A stretch of DNA of 64,000 nt from Xanthocytophaga agilis (GCF_030068605.1 NZ_JASJOU010000013.1:186001-250000); one strand, 5' to 3'; shown: positions 1 to 9,498, counted from the stretch's first letter. Numbers and translations are program-made. The notes: generated by a model from the letters alone, not told the origin.

Positions 1-303
1 TCTTAAAAAAGAATACGATAACAAAGTGACCAAATTGATATAAGTAGTTTTCATGGGATGGATAAAGATAAAATTTGTAAAACGTAAATAAATACTTACA
101 CACTATTCATATTGCTACTCTGATCTGTCAAAGCTCTGTAACCTTGCGACAGTCTTTCATAATACTATACTTATATCCGTTTCGACTTAAAAAAGTAAGC
201 GATTTCCGAAAAAAATCTTACATAAATCTGACATATATTTTTACACACACACAATAGTCTGTCTGTAGTCTTTAGTTATATTCAGGTCCAATTATTTTTA
301 GCC

Positions 304-332
304 TTGCTTTTATTCTTGTATTTCTACATTTG
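304..332 (+). promoter_or_regulatory. Promoter of the ndh gene
   Basis: A TTG at 304-306 is followed after 18 bases by TACATTTG at 325-332. This matches the Bacteroidota housekeeping consensus (-33 TTG, -7 TAnnTTTG). The start codon at 355 lies 22 bases further on, giving a short leader. The rest of 1-354 shows nothing recognisable apart from a short CA-rich run near 243-252. Confidence 0.6.
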
Positions 333-354
333 ACATATCTTTCCTAAAAAGTAC

Positions 355-1686
355 ATGGGTAATAAAGCCAGAATTCCAGACTCCGAAAATCCACGCGTAG
401 TAATCGTTGGTGGCGGATTTGCAGGTATAGAGCTAGCAAAATCGCTGAACGGAGTAAATGTACAGGTAGTACTGATTGATAAAACCAATCACCATACCTT
501 TCAGCCTCTTTTGTATCAGGTATCTACAGCCGGACTGGAAGCTGAATCTATTGTTTACCCCTTCCGAAAGATCTTTGATGAACAACCCAATTTCTTTTTT
601 CGTCTGGCTCAGGTGATTTCTGTTGATACCCAGACTCAGGTTGTAGAAACCTCTATTGGATTTCTGCGATATGACTATCTGGTAATTGCCACAGGAGCGA
701 CCACTAATTTTTATGGGAACAAAGAAATTGAAAAGAATTCAATTCCTATAAAAAATATCATTGATGCCCTCTCACTTCGTAACACGATTCTATCCAACTT
801 TGAAAAAGCATTACAAATTGAAGATGATGAACAGTTAAACAGTCTGATTGATTTTGTAATCGTTGGAGGAGGTCCTACAGGAGTAGAGTTGGCAGGAGCA
901 CTAAGCGAACTGCGTAAACATGTATTTCCGAACGATTACAAAGAACTGGACTTCCTGAAAATGGACATTCATATTATACAGAGTGGTCCACGTATATTGA
1001 ATGGTATGTCAGAGGAAGCATCACTGAAAGCACTACAGTTCTTAGAGAATCTGAATGTAAAGGTGTGGCTCAACAGACGGGTAGAATCATATGATGGATA
1101 CACTGTAGTGCTCGATTCTGGTGAAAAACTGATTACTCGTACACTCATCTGGGCAGCAGGTGTATCTGGAGCCCCTATCGAAGGACTGGATAAAAAATGT
1201 ATTCTCAAAGGGTCACGCATACAGGTAGATGAATATAGCAAAGTTGTTGGGTATACTAATATTTTTGCCATTGGAGATATTGCAGCAATGGTTACACCTG
1301 ACAATCCTCAGGGACATCCAATGATGGCCCAACCTGCTATCCAGCAAGGCAGGCTTTTAGGTGAGAATCTGACCTGTATCCTCACTGGCAAACCGTTAAA
1401 GCCCTTTCACTATAAAGATCAAGGATCTATGGCTACTATTGGACGTCATCGGGCTGTTGCAGATCTGAAAATCAACAAAAAGGAATATAAAATGCAGGGT
1501 TGGTTTGCCTGGTTTATCTGGATGTTTGTCCATCTTATATCCATCATTGGCTTTCGGAACCGCCTGTTTGTATTTCTTAACTGGATATGGAGTTATATAA
1601 GTTATGATAAAGGTATACGCCTCATCATTGGCAATCCTAAATCCAATAAGCCTGTAGAAGAAGAAGTTCCCAAAGCACTTAACTAG
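355..1686 (+). CDS. ndh: NAD(P)/FAD-dependent oxidoreductase, type II NADH dehydrogenase (NDH-2)
   Basis: Non-proton-pumping NADH:quinone oxidoreductase that would feed electrons from NADH into the menaquinone pool at the inner face of the cytoplasmic membrane. The 443-residue protein has the FAD-binding dinucleotide fold near residues 15-31 (VIVGGGFAGIEL), a second NAD(P)-binding Rossmann motif near 168-183 (VIVGGGPTGVELAG), and the FAD-contacting AIGD motif near residue 300. The C-terminal part is rich in Trp, Phe and Ile (around residues 380-420), as expected for the membrane-anchoring helices of NDH-2. Length and motif order fit the family. It is a single gene behind its own promoter and converges on the next gene. 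The assignment to NDH-2 rather than another pyridine nucleotide-disulphide oxidoreductase rests on the hydrophobic C-terminus and the absence of a CxxxxC redox motif. Confidence 0.88.
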   Translation: MGNKARIPDSENPRVVIVGGGFAGIELAKSLNGVNVQVVLIDKTNHHTFQPLLYQVSTAGLEAESIVYPFRKIFDEQPNFFFRLAQVISVDTQTQVVETSIGFLRYDYLVIATGATTNFYGNKEIEKNSIPIKNIIDALSLRNTILSNFEKALQIEDDEQLNSLIDFVIVGGGPTGVELAGALSELRKHVFPNDYKELDFLKMDIHIIQSGPRILNGMSEEASLKALQFLENLNVKVWLNRRVESYDGYTVVLDSGEKLITRTLIWAAGVSGAPIEGLDKKCILKGSRIQVDEYSKVVGYTNIFAIGDIAAMVTPDNPQGHPMMAQPAIQQGRLLGENLTCILTGKPLKPFHYKDQGSMATIGRHRAVADLKINKKEYKMQGWFAWFIWMFVHLISIIGFRNRLFVFLNWIWSYISYDKGIRLIIGNPKSNKPVEEEVPKALN

Positions 1687-1731
1687 CTAATGGAGAGGTG
1701 ACACTGTTGATTTAATGGTTTTCTCACTAGA

Positions 1732-2685
1732 CTACCAGCCAGATAAGGCTAACATAAGGCTTTGCAAATCCTGGTTAATAGAACGTACAGAAGACTGCAG
1801 TTGATTTAACATATTGGCTCTGGTATGGAGGTCATCTTGCTGATACTCTCCGCCAGGGCCAAAATATAAGGTTACTTCCCGGCTGTTCATCCCATTCAGT
1901 GCATATGCCTGCCATCGCTTCCGAATATTTTGAATAACAGATATTTGAGCTGTATTGCTAAATGACTTCTCATTTAACATATACCATACAAAAGGAGAAT
2001 ATACAGAAGAGTTATGGTTTTCGTTCCAAATATCTGTAAGCAGATTGCGTTTATGTTCTACAAACAAGGTTCTATGCGATGAAAATGCAGCCATCCCTCC
2101 CAATACAGCACTTATAAGTCCACCTCCAATGCCTACTACTTTGTTCGTTTGTTCATTATCAACCAAAGCAGTCGCGCCTGTAGTGACAGCTCCAGTAACG
2201 ATAGATAATATGGTCAGCTTTCTGATTCGTTTTTCATCTTTCTGATCCAGGTAAGTTGCCAGCTGATCGGCATGTTCTCCGGCACAATCCAGTTCGGCAG
2301 CCAGACTTGCAATCTCCGTAGAAGCCAGATGCAAACGGCTCTGTATTTTGCTTTGTATAATAGTTTGTTCTAATCGGGTATCTGTTGTAACATTTTTCCT
2401 GGCTCTCATCCACTGTTGCAGCAAAGGAATAATTCCAACAGCATTGGCAACCAGAAGATCATGTCGGGAAAATCGCCGGACCAGACTTGTATCTTCATTC
2501 AGGATTGATTCAATATTAGATTTAGGGAAATACAGTGTATCGTATGTATAACTAAGAGCAGGTGCACAATAATCTGCAGATCGAATCCCTGACCTGTTCT
2601 GAGAAAAAGAGACAGAACTGATAGTCACAGCAATCAGGTTCACATATATAACCTTATAAATCAGACATTTGCACATAGTATGCAT
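1732..2685 (-). CDS. Unknown exported protein with two hydrophobic segments
   Basis: I do not recognise the family. The 317-residue product begins with an uncleaved anchor or signal peptide (hydrophobic residues about 9-28, ending SFSQ). A long, probably helical region follows, then two Gly/Ala-rich hydrophobic stretches near residues 155-175 and 183-203, separated by a short polar loop containing DNEQTNK. The C-terminal part is polar and again helical. The paired hydrophobic stretches could be a transmembrane hairpin. ATG is the chosen start; a second ATG three codons later is possible. The gene faces ndh and shares no promoter with it. Sequence composition resembles the neighbours and the frame is long and uninterrupted, so it is very likely real, but no function can be given. 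Confidence 0.7.
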   Translation of the reverse strand: MHTMCKCLIYKVIYVNLIAVTISSVSFSQNRSGIRSADYCAPALSYTYDTLYFPKSNIESILNEDTSLVRRFSRHDLLVANAVGIIPLLQQWMRARKNVTTDTRLEQTIIQSKIQSRLHLASTEIASLAAELDCAGEHADQLATYLDQKDEKRIRKLTILSIVTGAVTTGATALVDNEQTNKVVGIGGGLISAVLGGMAAFSSHRTLFVEHKRNLLTDIWNENHNSSVYSPFVWYMLNEKSFSNTAQISVIQNIRKRWQAYALNGMNSREVTLYFGPGGEYQQDDLHTRANMLNQLQSSVRSINQDLQSLMLALSGW

Positions 2686-2839
2686 ACTATTCGGAGTATA
2701 GATAAGTCTTTCTACTACTTGCTTTTATACACCTCTAAGGTTATATGTTGCTATATGCATAAAAGACGAAGAAAGATTTATTGCAATAATAAGAGAAAAG
2801 CACCTCGAATGTAATCTCAAACACCTATTATAAAATAAA

Positions 2840-2877
2840 TCAGGGTTTGCAGAAACATACTCCGTTGCAAACCCTGA
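2840..2877 (-). terminator. Rho-independent terminator of the XRE/S24 gene
   Basis: Perfect 12-bp inverted repeat (2840-2851 with 2866-2877, TCAGGGTTTGCA) with a 14-base loop. On the minus strand it is followed by a T-rich tract (TTTATTTTATAA), 24 bases after the stop codon of the 2901-3614 gene. Confidence 0.75.
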
Positions 2878-2900
2878 AATAAAATGGTACAATGCCAACT

Positions 2901-3614
2901 CTACTCGATCAGTTCATATGTTTTGTATTCAGCCTTCCAGATAGCAATCACATCACTTAGTCCTACCCACATTTCTCCATGGTCCGGATTATCACTTACC
3001 AGCAATAAACGCCCTTCTTCATATTTACGAACCCGCTTTACAATCAGCATGCCTGTTCGCAAGGATAGTACATGAACTCCCTGGGCATACTGCCAGTTAC
3101 CATCTTCTACCCAGGTACACAATATGCGACAACCCGGCTTGATGGCAGGATACATGGAATAGTTGATTACCTTAAAAACGACAGTCTTTCCATCATAACG
3201 TACACCTGGTTCTTTTACCACACTCTCCTGCTCCAAATTGGAAAGTTCTTTCCAGTCATAGACAAAACTACCATCTACATTTTCCAGAAAGGTTGCACTC
3301 ACAGACAAAGGAATGATAGGAATTCGGAGACGTTTTATCTGTCTGTCATTCAAACGATCTATTTCTGCAATATTGACTTCTCGAGTATGGGTCTCTGCTC
3401 CTTCGGGTTCTATTCCTTCTTCAATAAAATCTACAGTGGTATGATACAAACTTGCCAGTGCATCCAGAATATGGCGTTTGATCTTAATAGAGGAATCTGA
3501 TTCATACGCATCAATACGACCGTGAGATAGCCCTATTTTTTCTGATACTTCTCTTAAAGTAAGGCCAGATTGCCGACGAAGTTTTGATAAACGAATAGCG
3601 CGGTTTTGAGACAT
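2901..3614 (-). CDS. XRE-family regulator with C-terminal S24 (LexA/CI-like) domain
   Basis: A DNA-binding repressor fused to a self-cleaving-type domain. Residues 6-63 form an XRE helix-turn-helix (SGLTLREVSEKIGLSHGRI). A 75-residue linker follows, then a peptidase S24 fold with the Ser of NYSMYPAIKPG at about 153 and the Lys of LIVKRV at about 193, the expected Ser-Lys dyad. The family includes phage CI repressors and host regulators such as HdiR. Here there are no phage genes nearby, so it is probably a chromosomal stress or envelope regulator. ATG at 3614 is preferred over an in-frame TTG three codons upstream. The target is unknown; the gene stands alone with a terminator behind it. The upstream gap (3615-3976) holds only the terminator of the next gene and AT-rich DNA. 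Confidence 0.8.
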   Translation of the reverse strand: MSQNRAIRLSKLRRQSGLTLREVSEKIGLSHGRIDAYESDSSIKIKRHILDALASLYHTTVDFIEEGIEPEGAETHTREVNIAEIDRLNDRQIKRLRIPIIPLSVSATFLENVDGSFVYDWKELSNLEQESVVKEPGVRYDGKTVVFKVINYSMYPAIKPGCRILCTWVEDGNWQYAQGVHVLSLRTGMLIVKRVRKYEEGRLLLVSDNPDHGEMWVGLSDVIAIWKAEYKTYELIE

Positions 3615-3915
3615 AGAAAACAAGTAAGTAAGCGAATGAAAAAAATTAATCAGACCTATTGAAATGTAATAGGATTAACTAGCACAAAAACCAATACAAA
3701 AACAATACATCTAGCGCCTGTCAGGTTTTAACGTATTAAAAACAAGATTTCTCTCTTTAAAACTATGAACTAAAGAACAATATACTACAACTAAATACAA
3801 CTCTTCAACGGCAAAAATAATAAACAACAATACTTTTCAATAAAAAACTATTAAAAACAGAAAACTAAATTATGCATACTGCTGACCACTAACACATTAC
3901 TTCCTACATAAACAG

Positions 3916-3944
3916 AAAGCCCTGACTTAATAAATCAGAGCTTT
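3916..3944 (-). terminator. Terminator-like hairpin after the secreted glycosidase gene
   Basis: Stem of 10 pairs with one internal mismatch (3916-3925 with 3935-3944), loop of 9 bases. T-rich sequence follows on both strands. It lies 33 bases after the stop of the minus-strand gene ending at 3977. Confidence 0.6.
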
Positions 3945-3976
3945 TTGTTTGATAATGACGGTGACAGGTATGATGT

Positions 3977-6388
3977 CTACTGTTTGATAATACGGGATGA
4001 AGCTTTTCGCCCGTTGCGTGTTGTATATGTGAGACAGTATTGACCAGAAGGCAACAAGGAAGTATTCACATAACATTTGTTACCTTGGGTTGTATAAGGC
4101 AACTTATATGGTGCAGCTAACAGCGTATAAGCCACTACTGAACGAATGGTGGCAGCATCCTCTATCTCAATAATTAAATAATTACCACTGGGATTAGGAT
4201 ATAATAATCCAAAGTTATTGGTATTTCTCTCTGTGGCAGTAGGTCCAGGAGATATGTAGGCTATCTTATACCCCAGATCTTTTCGGAATGAAGGCAAAAG
4301 AACAGTAAGAGAATCTGTTGTCGCTGTAATCTGGCTCTGGCCTATCAAATCACCTGTCACCGGATTCATAAATGAGACGTCATAGATTCCTTTCTCCATC
4401 TTTCCAACCTTTAGGGAAGCACTACTGATTACGGTAATAGTTGTAGAGTCAGCCCACTCACCATAGGTTGTATTGTTTACATACCCATATGCCTTTTTAG
4501 TACCTGTAAACCCCAATGCCTCCAATGGACGAATGGTCACATTGGTAAACTGAATCTGACCAAACTGTACCCAATCCTGGCCTGAATTATAGAGACGAAT
4601 TACATGTTGTCCGGCAGGGATAGAGCCTATCGTAAATGATCCCTTAGCCGTAACATTACAGGTTGTTTTCAGTGTATTATCAACATAGACCTCTATCGTC
4701 TTGGTTCCGGAACCAGATAGGTCGTTGACCTGCAATGTAACAGAGCCTGTACCTTGAAAAGTAACTGTAAATCGAAGATCCCTGTTACGATTCTGCCAGG
4801 AGCCGTGAATATAATTTGTCAAAGTGGCTGTGTTGGAGGCAGTACCTGAGGCATCAATAGTACTTGTAAATGGGTCTGGACTGTTGGTTCCCGACCAATC
4901 TGACACTCCGGGAGCGACATTGACTGTACCTACTATGGCCGGATTATTGGCAAACGGAATTTTACGAGATATACCATCTGTTTCACTTACAATATCTATC
5001 CCATTCATAAACTGGCTGAGTGGCTTATACATACTGTATAAGCCTTTGGCTTCAATATAAATATCCCAAAACCAGAACATAGCAGGTGCTCCACTCATCA
5101 TACTCGTCCACATGGTTTTGCGCACATGATCTCCCCAGTTATCCGGATGTGAGCCATTCTGCGGATATTCAGTTCCACTGCCAAACTCTCCATTCATCAT
5201 GGATTTGGTATAGGGAATAAATGTTTGTATCTGGTTATATACAACCTTCTCAATACTACCTGAATAGGTATGCCACTGAAGCTGATCCATGGCAACATTG
5301 TCATTCAACAAAGGAAGAGTAGAATTATCTTTCCCACTACTGGTATTGACAATATGTTGGTTTACATCAATAGATTTCAGATACTGACTCATTTCGTCAT
5401 GCCAGTTATCAATAGCTGTATTTGTCCCGTCTGAATATTCTACCTCATTAAACAACTCGCAGCTCATAATAGAGCGCGAATATCCCCATCTAGCTACAAT
5501 GTAACGATACATTTTCTGCGTTTGCTTTTTGGCATCTGCATTGGTAAAAAAATCACCTGCATTGGAAAGAAAACCACCATTGGCTATGTTATATGGATTA
5601 TCAGCCCACTCGGAATTGACCTTAGTTGAATACTGGCCATGATGTTGCATTACCAGTTGCATGTAAACTCCATTGGCTTCACACAATGCTATTGTTGAAT
5701 CGAGTATACCTGCAGCAGACTGATTATACCTTCCCAATCCATTGTACCAATCCGACCAGTGTCCAGGCTTCCATTCGAGTGCCTGTCGGGCAAAGTCAGT
5801 AAGCCAGTATCGCATCCAGTTCACTCCATTGGGATTCATATGCTGTGTAATCCATGTGTGATAAAAATCTACCAGATTTCTATTGTTCCAACATAGATTG
5901 TACCCTACCGGATAATAGGGTGTCTGATTATCAAAACGCATAAACTGTTTATTACCAGCATCAATCCGAACAAAACCTTTTGCACTACCTGCTGTCACAG
6001 TAAAAGATATAGGATCAGAAACAGTCGTTGTGCCATCCACAATCTTTATCCTGATTTGATAACTGCCTGCCAGCACAGGTGTATAACGAAGCTTCCAGGA
6101 AGCTCCTGTAGTACTTTCAGTAGCTGAGTTGATACTGAATATTGCAGGAATGTAATAAAAGCAGGGGACCAGTACAGTTTTATTTTCAGGTGTTATTATT
6201 TCAGCATCTACTTTTACAATATCCGGATCATAAGGATTGCTATATATTTGATTAATCTGAAAGGTTAGTTCAACCTTCTCATACTGCTGAAATGATGTTT
6301 TATTAAGAACAGGGAATTGAATAACGCCTGCAACAACTGTATAGGTATGAAATAAACACACACTTACTATAGAAAAGAGTCTCTTCAT
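3977..6388 (-). CDS. Secreted GH5-like glycoside hydrolase with DUF5060-like N-terminus and T9SS sorting domain
   Basis: Extracellular polysaccharide-degrading enzyme, 803 residues. A signal peptide (about 1-20) is followed by a beta-sandwich resembling DUF5060 (about 22-130). A TIM-barrel glycosidase region follows (about 135-470). The Glu of CELFNEVEY (residue 315) would be the acid/base and the Glu of MNGEFGSG (residue 401) the nucleophile, as in clan GH-A. A carbohydrate-binding-like beta domain occupies about 500-640. The last 75 residues begin with LLYPNPSGN and end in a basic Ile-Ile-Lys-Gln tail, the pattern of a type A T9SS C-terminal domain, so the product is probably exported by T9SS and attached to or released from the surface. 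Substrate cannot be read from sequence. It stands apart from the SusCD locus. Confidence 0.82.
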   Translation of the reverse strand: MKRLFSIVSVCLFHTYTVVAGVIQFPVLNKTSFQQYEKVELTFQINQIYSNPYDPDIVKVDAEIITPENKTVLVPCFYYIPAIFSINSATESTTGASWKLRYTPVLAGSYQIRIKIVDGTTTVSDPISFTVTAGSAKGFVRIDAGNKQFMRFDNQTPYYPVGYNLCWNNRNLVDFYHTWITQHMNPNGVNWMRYWLTDFARQALEWKPGHWSDWYNGLGRYNQSAAGILDSTIALCEANGVYMQLVMQHHGQYSTKVNSEWADNPYNIANGGFLSNAGDFFTNADAKKQTQKMYRYIVARWGYSRSIMSCELFNEVEYSDGTNTAIDNWHDEMSQYLKSIDVNQHIVNTSSGKDNSTLPLLNDNVAMDQLQWHTYSGSIEKVVYNQIQTFIPYTKSMMNGEFGSGTEYPQNGSHPDNWGDHVRKTMWTSMMSGAPAMFWFWDIYIEAKGLYSMYKPLSQFMNGIDIVSETDGISRKIPFANNPAIVGTVNVAPGVSDWSGTNSPDPFTSTIDASGTASNTATLTNYIHGSWQNRNRDLRFTVTFQGTGSVTLQVNDLSGSGTKTIEVYVDNTLKTTCNVTAKGSFTIGSIPAGQHVIRLYNSGQDWVQFGQIQFTNVTIRPLEALGFTGTKKAYGYVNNTTYGEWADSTTITVISSASLKVGKMEKGIYDVSFMNPVTGDLIGQSQITATTDSLTVLLPSFRKDLGYKIAYISPGPTATERNTNNFGLLYPNPSGNYLIIEIEDAATIRSVVAYTLLAAPYKLPYTTQGNKCYVNTSLLPSGQYCLTYTTRNGRKASSRIIKQ

Positions 6389-6487
6389 AAGAGATTAATT
6401 TAATGGAGAAGTCTGTATAAAACCTGATTTGATAAGTGGAGTCCAATTGCAATACAGGAGACAATTGTTTGGATTAACTTTTCTAAC

Positions 6488-6532
6488 TACCAATCTATTT
6501 GTGGAAATAAGTTTACCACAAATAGATTGGTA
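6488..6532. repeat. 17-bp perfect inverted repeat upstream of the glycosidase gene
   Basis: Arms 6488-6504 and 6516-6532 are perfectly complementary (core CCAATCTATTTGTGG) around an 11-base loop. It lies 100-144 bases upstream of the glycosidase start and about 80 bases after the stop of the 6610-7860 regulator gene. Neither strand has a T-run directly after the stem, so it is not a standard terminator. It may be an operator or an mRNA hairpin. Confidence 0.7.
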
Positions 6533-6609
6533 AAAAAGATAAGTACAGCTTTGTGTTATACAATGATAAGATTGTACAGTCTTCATTGTATGTAACTTCA
6601 CATGATATT

Positions 6610-7860
6610 TCAGGCTAATGTCTGAATAAACTTCTCCAGTGTTTCTTCCTCTTCTACCTTTAATTTTTTTCTAAGCCGATGCCGGGCTTTTTTTACACTT
6701 TCAGGGGCAATTCCAAGAATAGTTGCAGACTCTTTTAAGGATAAATTAAGTTTTATTAAAGCAGAAAGTCTAAGCTCTGCCTGAGTGATATCAGAATAGT
6801 GATAACGCAGAGTAGCAAAAAAAAGAGGATATACTGTTTCAAAGTCTGTTCTGAACTGCTGCCAGGATTCCTCTGTAAGAATTCGGGATCGTAAGATAAC
6901 CTTTATCTTTTCAACAATTTCATTATCAACAGAGCCCTCATTTTCAGACCGACTATTTCTTAATTCTTCCAGTTCATGTTGTATAGTTTCAATGATCTGA
7001 GTTTTTTCCAGTATTGTCTGTGTGTATATCTCCAGCTTTTGTTTTTGTATTTCCTTTAGGGTGATGTTCTGTACAATAATTTGCTGATGCTTTTCTTTAA
7101 GTTCCTTATTCTGTCTGGCAATCTCTGCAGTTCGTTCTATAACCACTTTCTCCAAAGTGATATTCTGTTCAGCAAGTAAGCGCGCATTTTCCTCTTTGGC
7201 TTCTTTAAGCCCCTCGGCAGTTATGAGCCGTTTATGTGTATGAAAAGCAGTAAAGAGTAATGTAGGCACACACAAAAGAAGCAAAAGAAACTGCACCAGA
7301 TAGATCCTTTTCTCAGCCTCATCATATCGGTGTTGCGCACTCAGGTTGATCGTATCTTCATAGACATGAATAGTTCGCATAAACTTCTCGTATTGAAGCC
7401 ATAAATGGTGTCCTTTATCCAGATTAGCCAAACGTTCAAATTCATAAAAGTTTTTTTGATCAAACAGCACTTTCATATCCATACATAAATGAACATACGC
7501 ATTAATAGAATCTTTCAATTGATTAAATTCTGTAAGCGGATAATTTTGCTTACGCAATGGTAGCTCAATTGTCAGGTAAATGGAATCTTTATCTTCATTG
7601 GCAAAGTAGAGAGGAGGCAAATACTTGGCATCTTTAAACAAAGCATATCCCCGCAAAGCAAGGTCAGCATTATGTATGATATAAATTGCCTGAGATACAG
7701 CGACCTTTATTTCTTCCGCCTGTTTTTGTAGTTGCCTGTTCTCCTGCATGATTCTGTTGTTGTGGTATGTAAATACTATATTTAACAGAAGCAGTAAAAT
7801 AATAATAAGGACTCCCAGGAAGAGAGTCTGTTTGCTAATAAACTGTTTTGCGGCTGTCAT
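6610..7860 (-). CDS. Membrane sensor-regulator: CHASE3-like domain, coiled coil, LuxR-type HTH
   Basis: A one-component membrane-bound transcription regulator, 416 residues. A first transmembrane helix (about 12-33) is followed by a CHASE3-like helical sensor of about 150 residues (contains NADLALRGYALF). A second transmembrane helix lies near 190-210, then a long coiled coil (about 220-320), and a C-terminal LuxR/GerE-type HTH (ITQAELRLSALIKLNLSLKE, then SVKKARHRLRKKL). The receptor domain would face the periplasm and the HTH the cytoplasm. ATG at 7860 is preferred to an upstream TTG. No kinase or receiver domain is present. The next gene downstream on the same strand is the T9SS glycosidase, 221 bases away, so regulation of that gene is possible but unproved. 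The 371-base gap upstream of the gene (7861-8231) holds nothing I recognise. Confidence 0.75.
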   Translation of the reverse strand: MTAAKQFISKQTLFLGVLIIILLLLLNIVFTYHNNRIMQENRQLQKQAEEIKVAVSQAIYIIHNADLALRGYALFKDAKYLPPLYFANEDKDSIYLTIELPLRKQNYPLTEFNQLKDSINAYVHLCMDMKVLFDQKNFYEFERLANLDKGHHLWLQYEKFMRTIHVYEDTINLSAQHRYDEAEKRIYLVQFLLLLLCVPTLLFTAFHTHKRLITAEGLKEAKEENARLLAEQNITLEKVVIERTAEIARQNKELKEKHQQIIVQNITLKEIQKQKLEIYTQTILEKTQIIETIQHELEELRNSRSENEGSVDNEIVEKIKVILRSRILTEESWQQFRTDFETVYPLFFATLRYHYSDITQAELRLSALIKLNLSLKESATILGIAPESVKKARHRLRKKLKVEEEETLEKFIQTLA

Positions 7861-8231
7861 TGTATACTTCAATTATCTATCAGATATACCATCCAATACA
7901 GTAGAGGAACTGTATATACAACTGATTATACTCATTTAACAACAGACAAGCCGTGCTATAAAAGTTATCCCAAGACATAATCTTGTTTATTTATAGAAAG
8001 CTAGTCTGTATCTCCTGGAAGGAAAACAACTAAAATTACACACAAAGGCGGGAAGCACAATATGCAATTTTATAATCAGTTATCCAGGTAAATCTGATAA
8101 GAAATAGGTTTTAATGGGTTAATAGTGGTTAGTATTTCGGAAGAAGTTATAGGGGACTTTATAGTAGATTTTTGAATACCTGACAGTACTATCACAAGTA
8201 AGAGAATTATCAGGTGGTAAAACAATATAAA

Positions 8232-9437
8232 TTAGTTATCATGTGGCTTGTATTTATAGCACGCTTTTAGCTGTTGTTCTTTTTTTAGCAGCGCATGCAA
8301 CAATTCCGACTCTCTAACTCTCAAATCTTTTACCAAATCGGCTAAAAGCTCATTCTGCATAGTTAACACCAAAAGCTTATCTGTATTTTCCTTGTTAAGT
8401 TTACGGGCGTCATGAAGATCACTAATCAATTCTTTTTGCAGGTATTTTAGTTGTTCTATTTCTTTTTGGATCATTTCTGCTTTAAGATTCATTTCAGCAG
8501 CATTATGCCATACTATAACCTGCTTCATGGTAGATTTTAATTGTTGAAAAAGAGTTCTTCTTCCAGCAAGTAATGTAGCCAATAGATATCCTGTCCTTTC
8601 TATAAATAAAATCTGAGATGGTTCAAAGTTTTCAAATCCTCTTACTTCCATGATAGCCTCTGCCTGATTGGAATGTACAAAAGGAACAATTAAAAGAAAA
8701 CAAGCCTTTAAAGAATCCTTTTCCGTCTCATTCTCCTTTAGGTTATTTACGAATACATGTGTGTTTGATTGAGTGGTATACAAAGGGTCATAAAAAGAGA
8801 ATAAATGAGTATCTGGATTAGTTGAAGTCGCAGTACGATTCCTCTCTTGTAATCTGGATAGAATGCTGGTAAGGTTCATCTCTATCTTCTTGCCGGATCG
8901 GTAGGCCTGACCAATAAGCGAAGTATGGATATTACATTTATTCTCTACAGATGTATTGTCTACAGATACCAGTTTATCAAAAAAAGATACAGCTTTTAGT
9001 TCAAGAGTAGAAATTTCCTGAATTGTAAGCGAATCGGCTGATGGCGCAGGAACAAAAATAGTACAACGATAAGCAGAAATATAGGACAGTAAAAACTCAA
9101 GTGTCTCAGAACAAACCTTTTCCAGACTATATATATCTTTATTTAACTGGATAGACAAATCCAGTAAAGCTTTTGTTTGTTGTTCTTCCTGTGGTAATAC
9201 AATCTGTTGAGAAGAACTTTCTATAAAAACGTGATCATCCACCCCAAACACAGTATCAGATATAGCTAACTGCTCATCCATACCCTCATACTTTTTCTTT
9301 TTCACCAGCCATTTGGTAAGCAATGAAGGATATAAGAACTTTCCTTCCAGAATTATAGCGCACAACAAGAAGATCAGCAGACTAATAAGAGATAAAGAAA
9401 CAAATAATAAGACCGTTGGTGAAAATAAAGGGAGCAT
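8232..9437 (-). CDS. Membrane-anchored GAF-like protein with C-terminal coiled coil
   Basis: Probable signalling protein of 401 residues with no output domain. One N-terminal transmembrane helix (about 8-30) and a basic patch (KWLVKKKK) place the rest in the cytoplasm. Residues about 85-300 resemble a GAF domain (contains CRIIFV-like YRCTIFVPAP, SLIGQAYRSGK and the closing AIMEVRGFENF strand pattern). Residues 305-395 form a coiled coil. No H-box, ATPase, cyclase or methyl-accepting motif is seen. It lies 61 bases after a lone receiver-domain gene on the same strand, so the two are probably co-transcribed and may act together. The GAF call is by pattern only. Confidence 0.65.
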   Translation of the reverse strand: MLPLFSPTVLLFVSLSLISLLIFLLCAIILEGKFLYPSLLTKWLVKKKKYEGMDEQLAISDTVFGVDDHVFIESSSQQIVLPQEEQQTKALLDLSIQLNKDIYSLEKVCSETLEFLLSYISAYRCTIFVPAPSADSLTIQEISTLELKAVSFFDKLVSVDNTSVENKCNIHTSLIGQAYRSGKKIEMNLTSILSRLQERNRTATSTNPDTHLFSFYDPLYTTQSNTHVFVNNLKENETEKDSLKACFLLIVPFVHSNQAEAIMEVRGFENFEPSQILFIERTGYLLATLLAGRRTLFQQLKSTMKQVIVWHNAAEMNLKAEMIQKEIEQLKYLQKELISDLHDARKLNKENTDKLLVLTMQNELLADLVKDLRVRESELLHALLKKEQQLKACYKYKPHDN

Positions 9438-9498
9438 TCAATCATTAAGGTTGTAAGTGGTCACATAGGAGGGTATAACAGATATAAATCCAGATTTT

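Noticed and set aside
6395-6601. 68-codon minus-strand ORF
   Set aside because: It runs through the perfect inverted repeat, has no ribosome site or recognisable domain, and its composition is Cys- and Ser-rich in an unlikely way.
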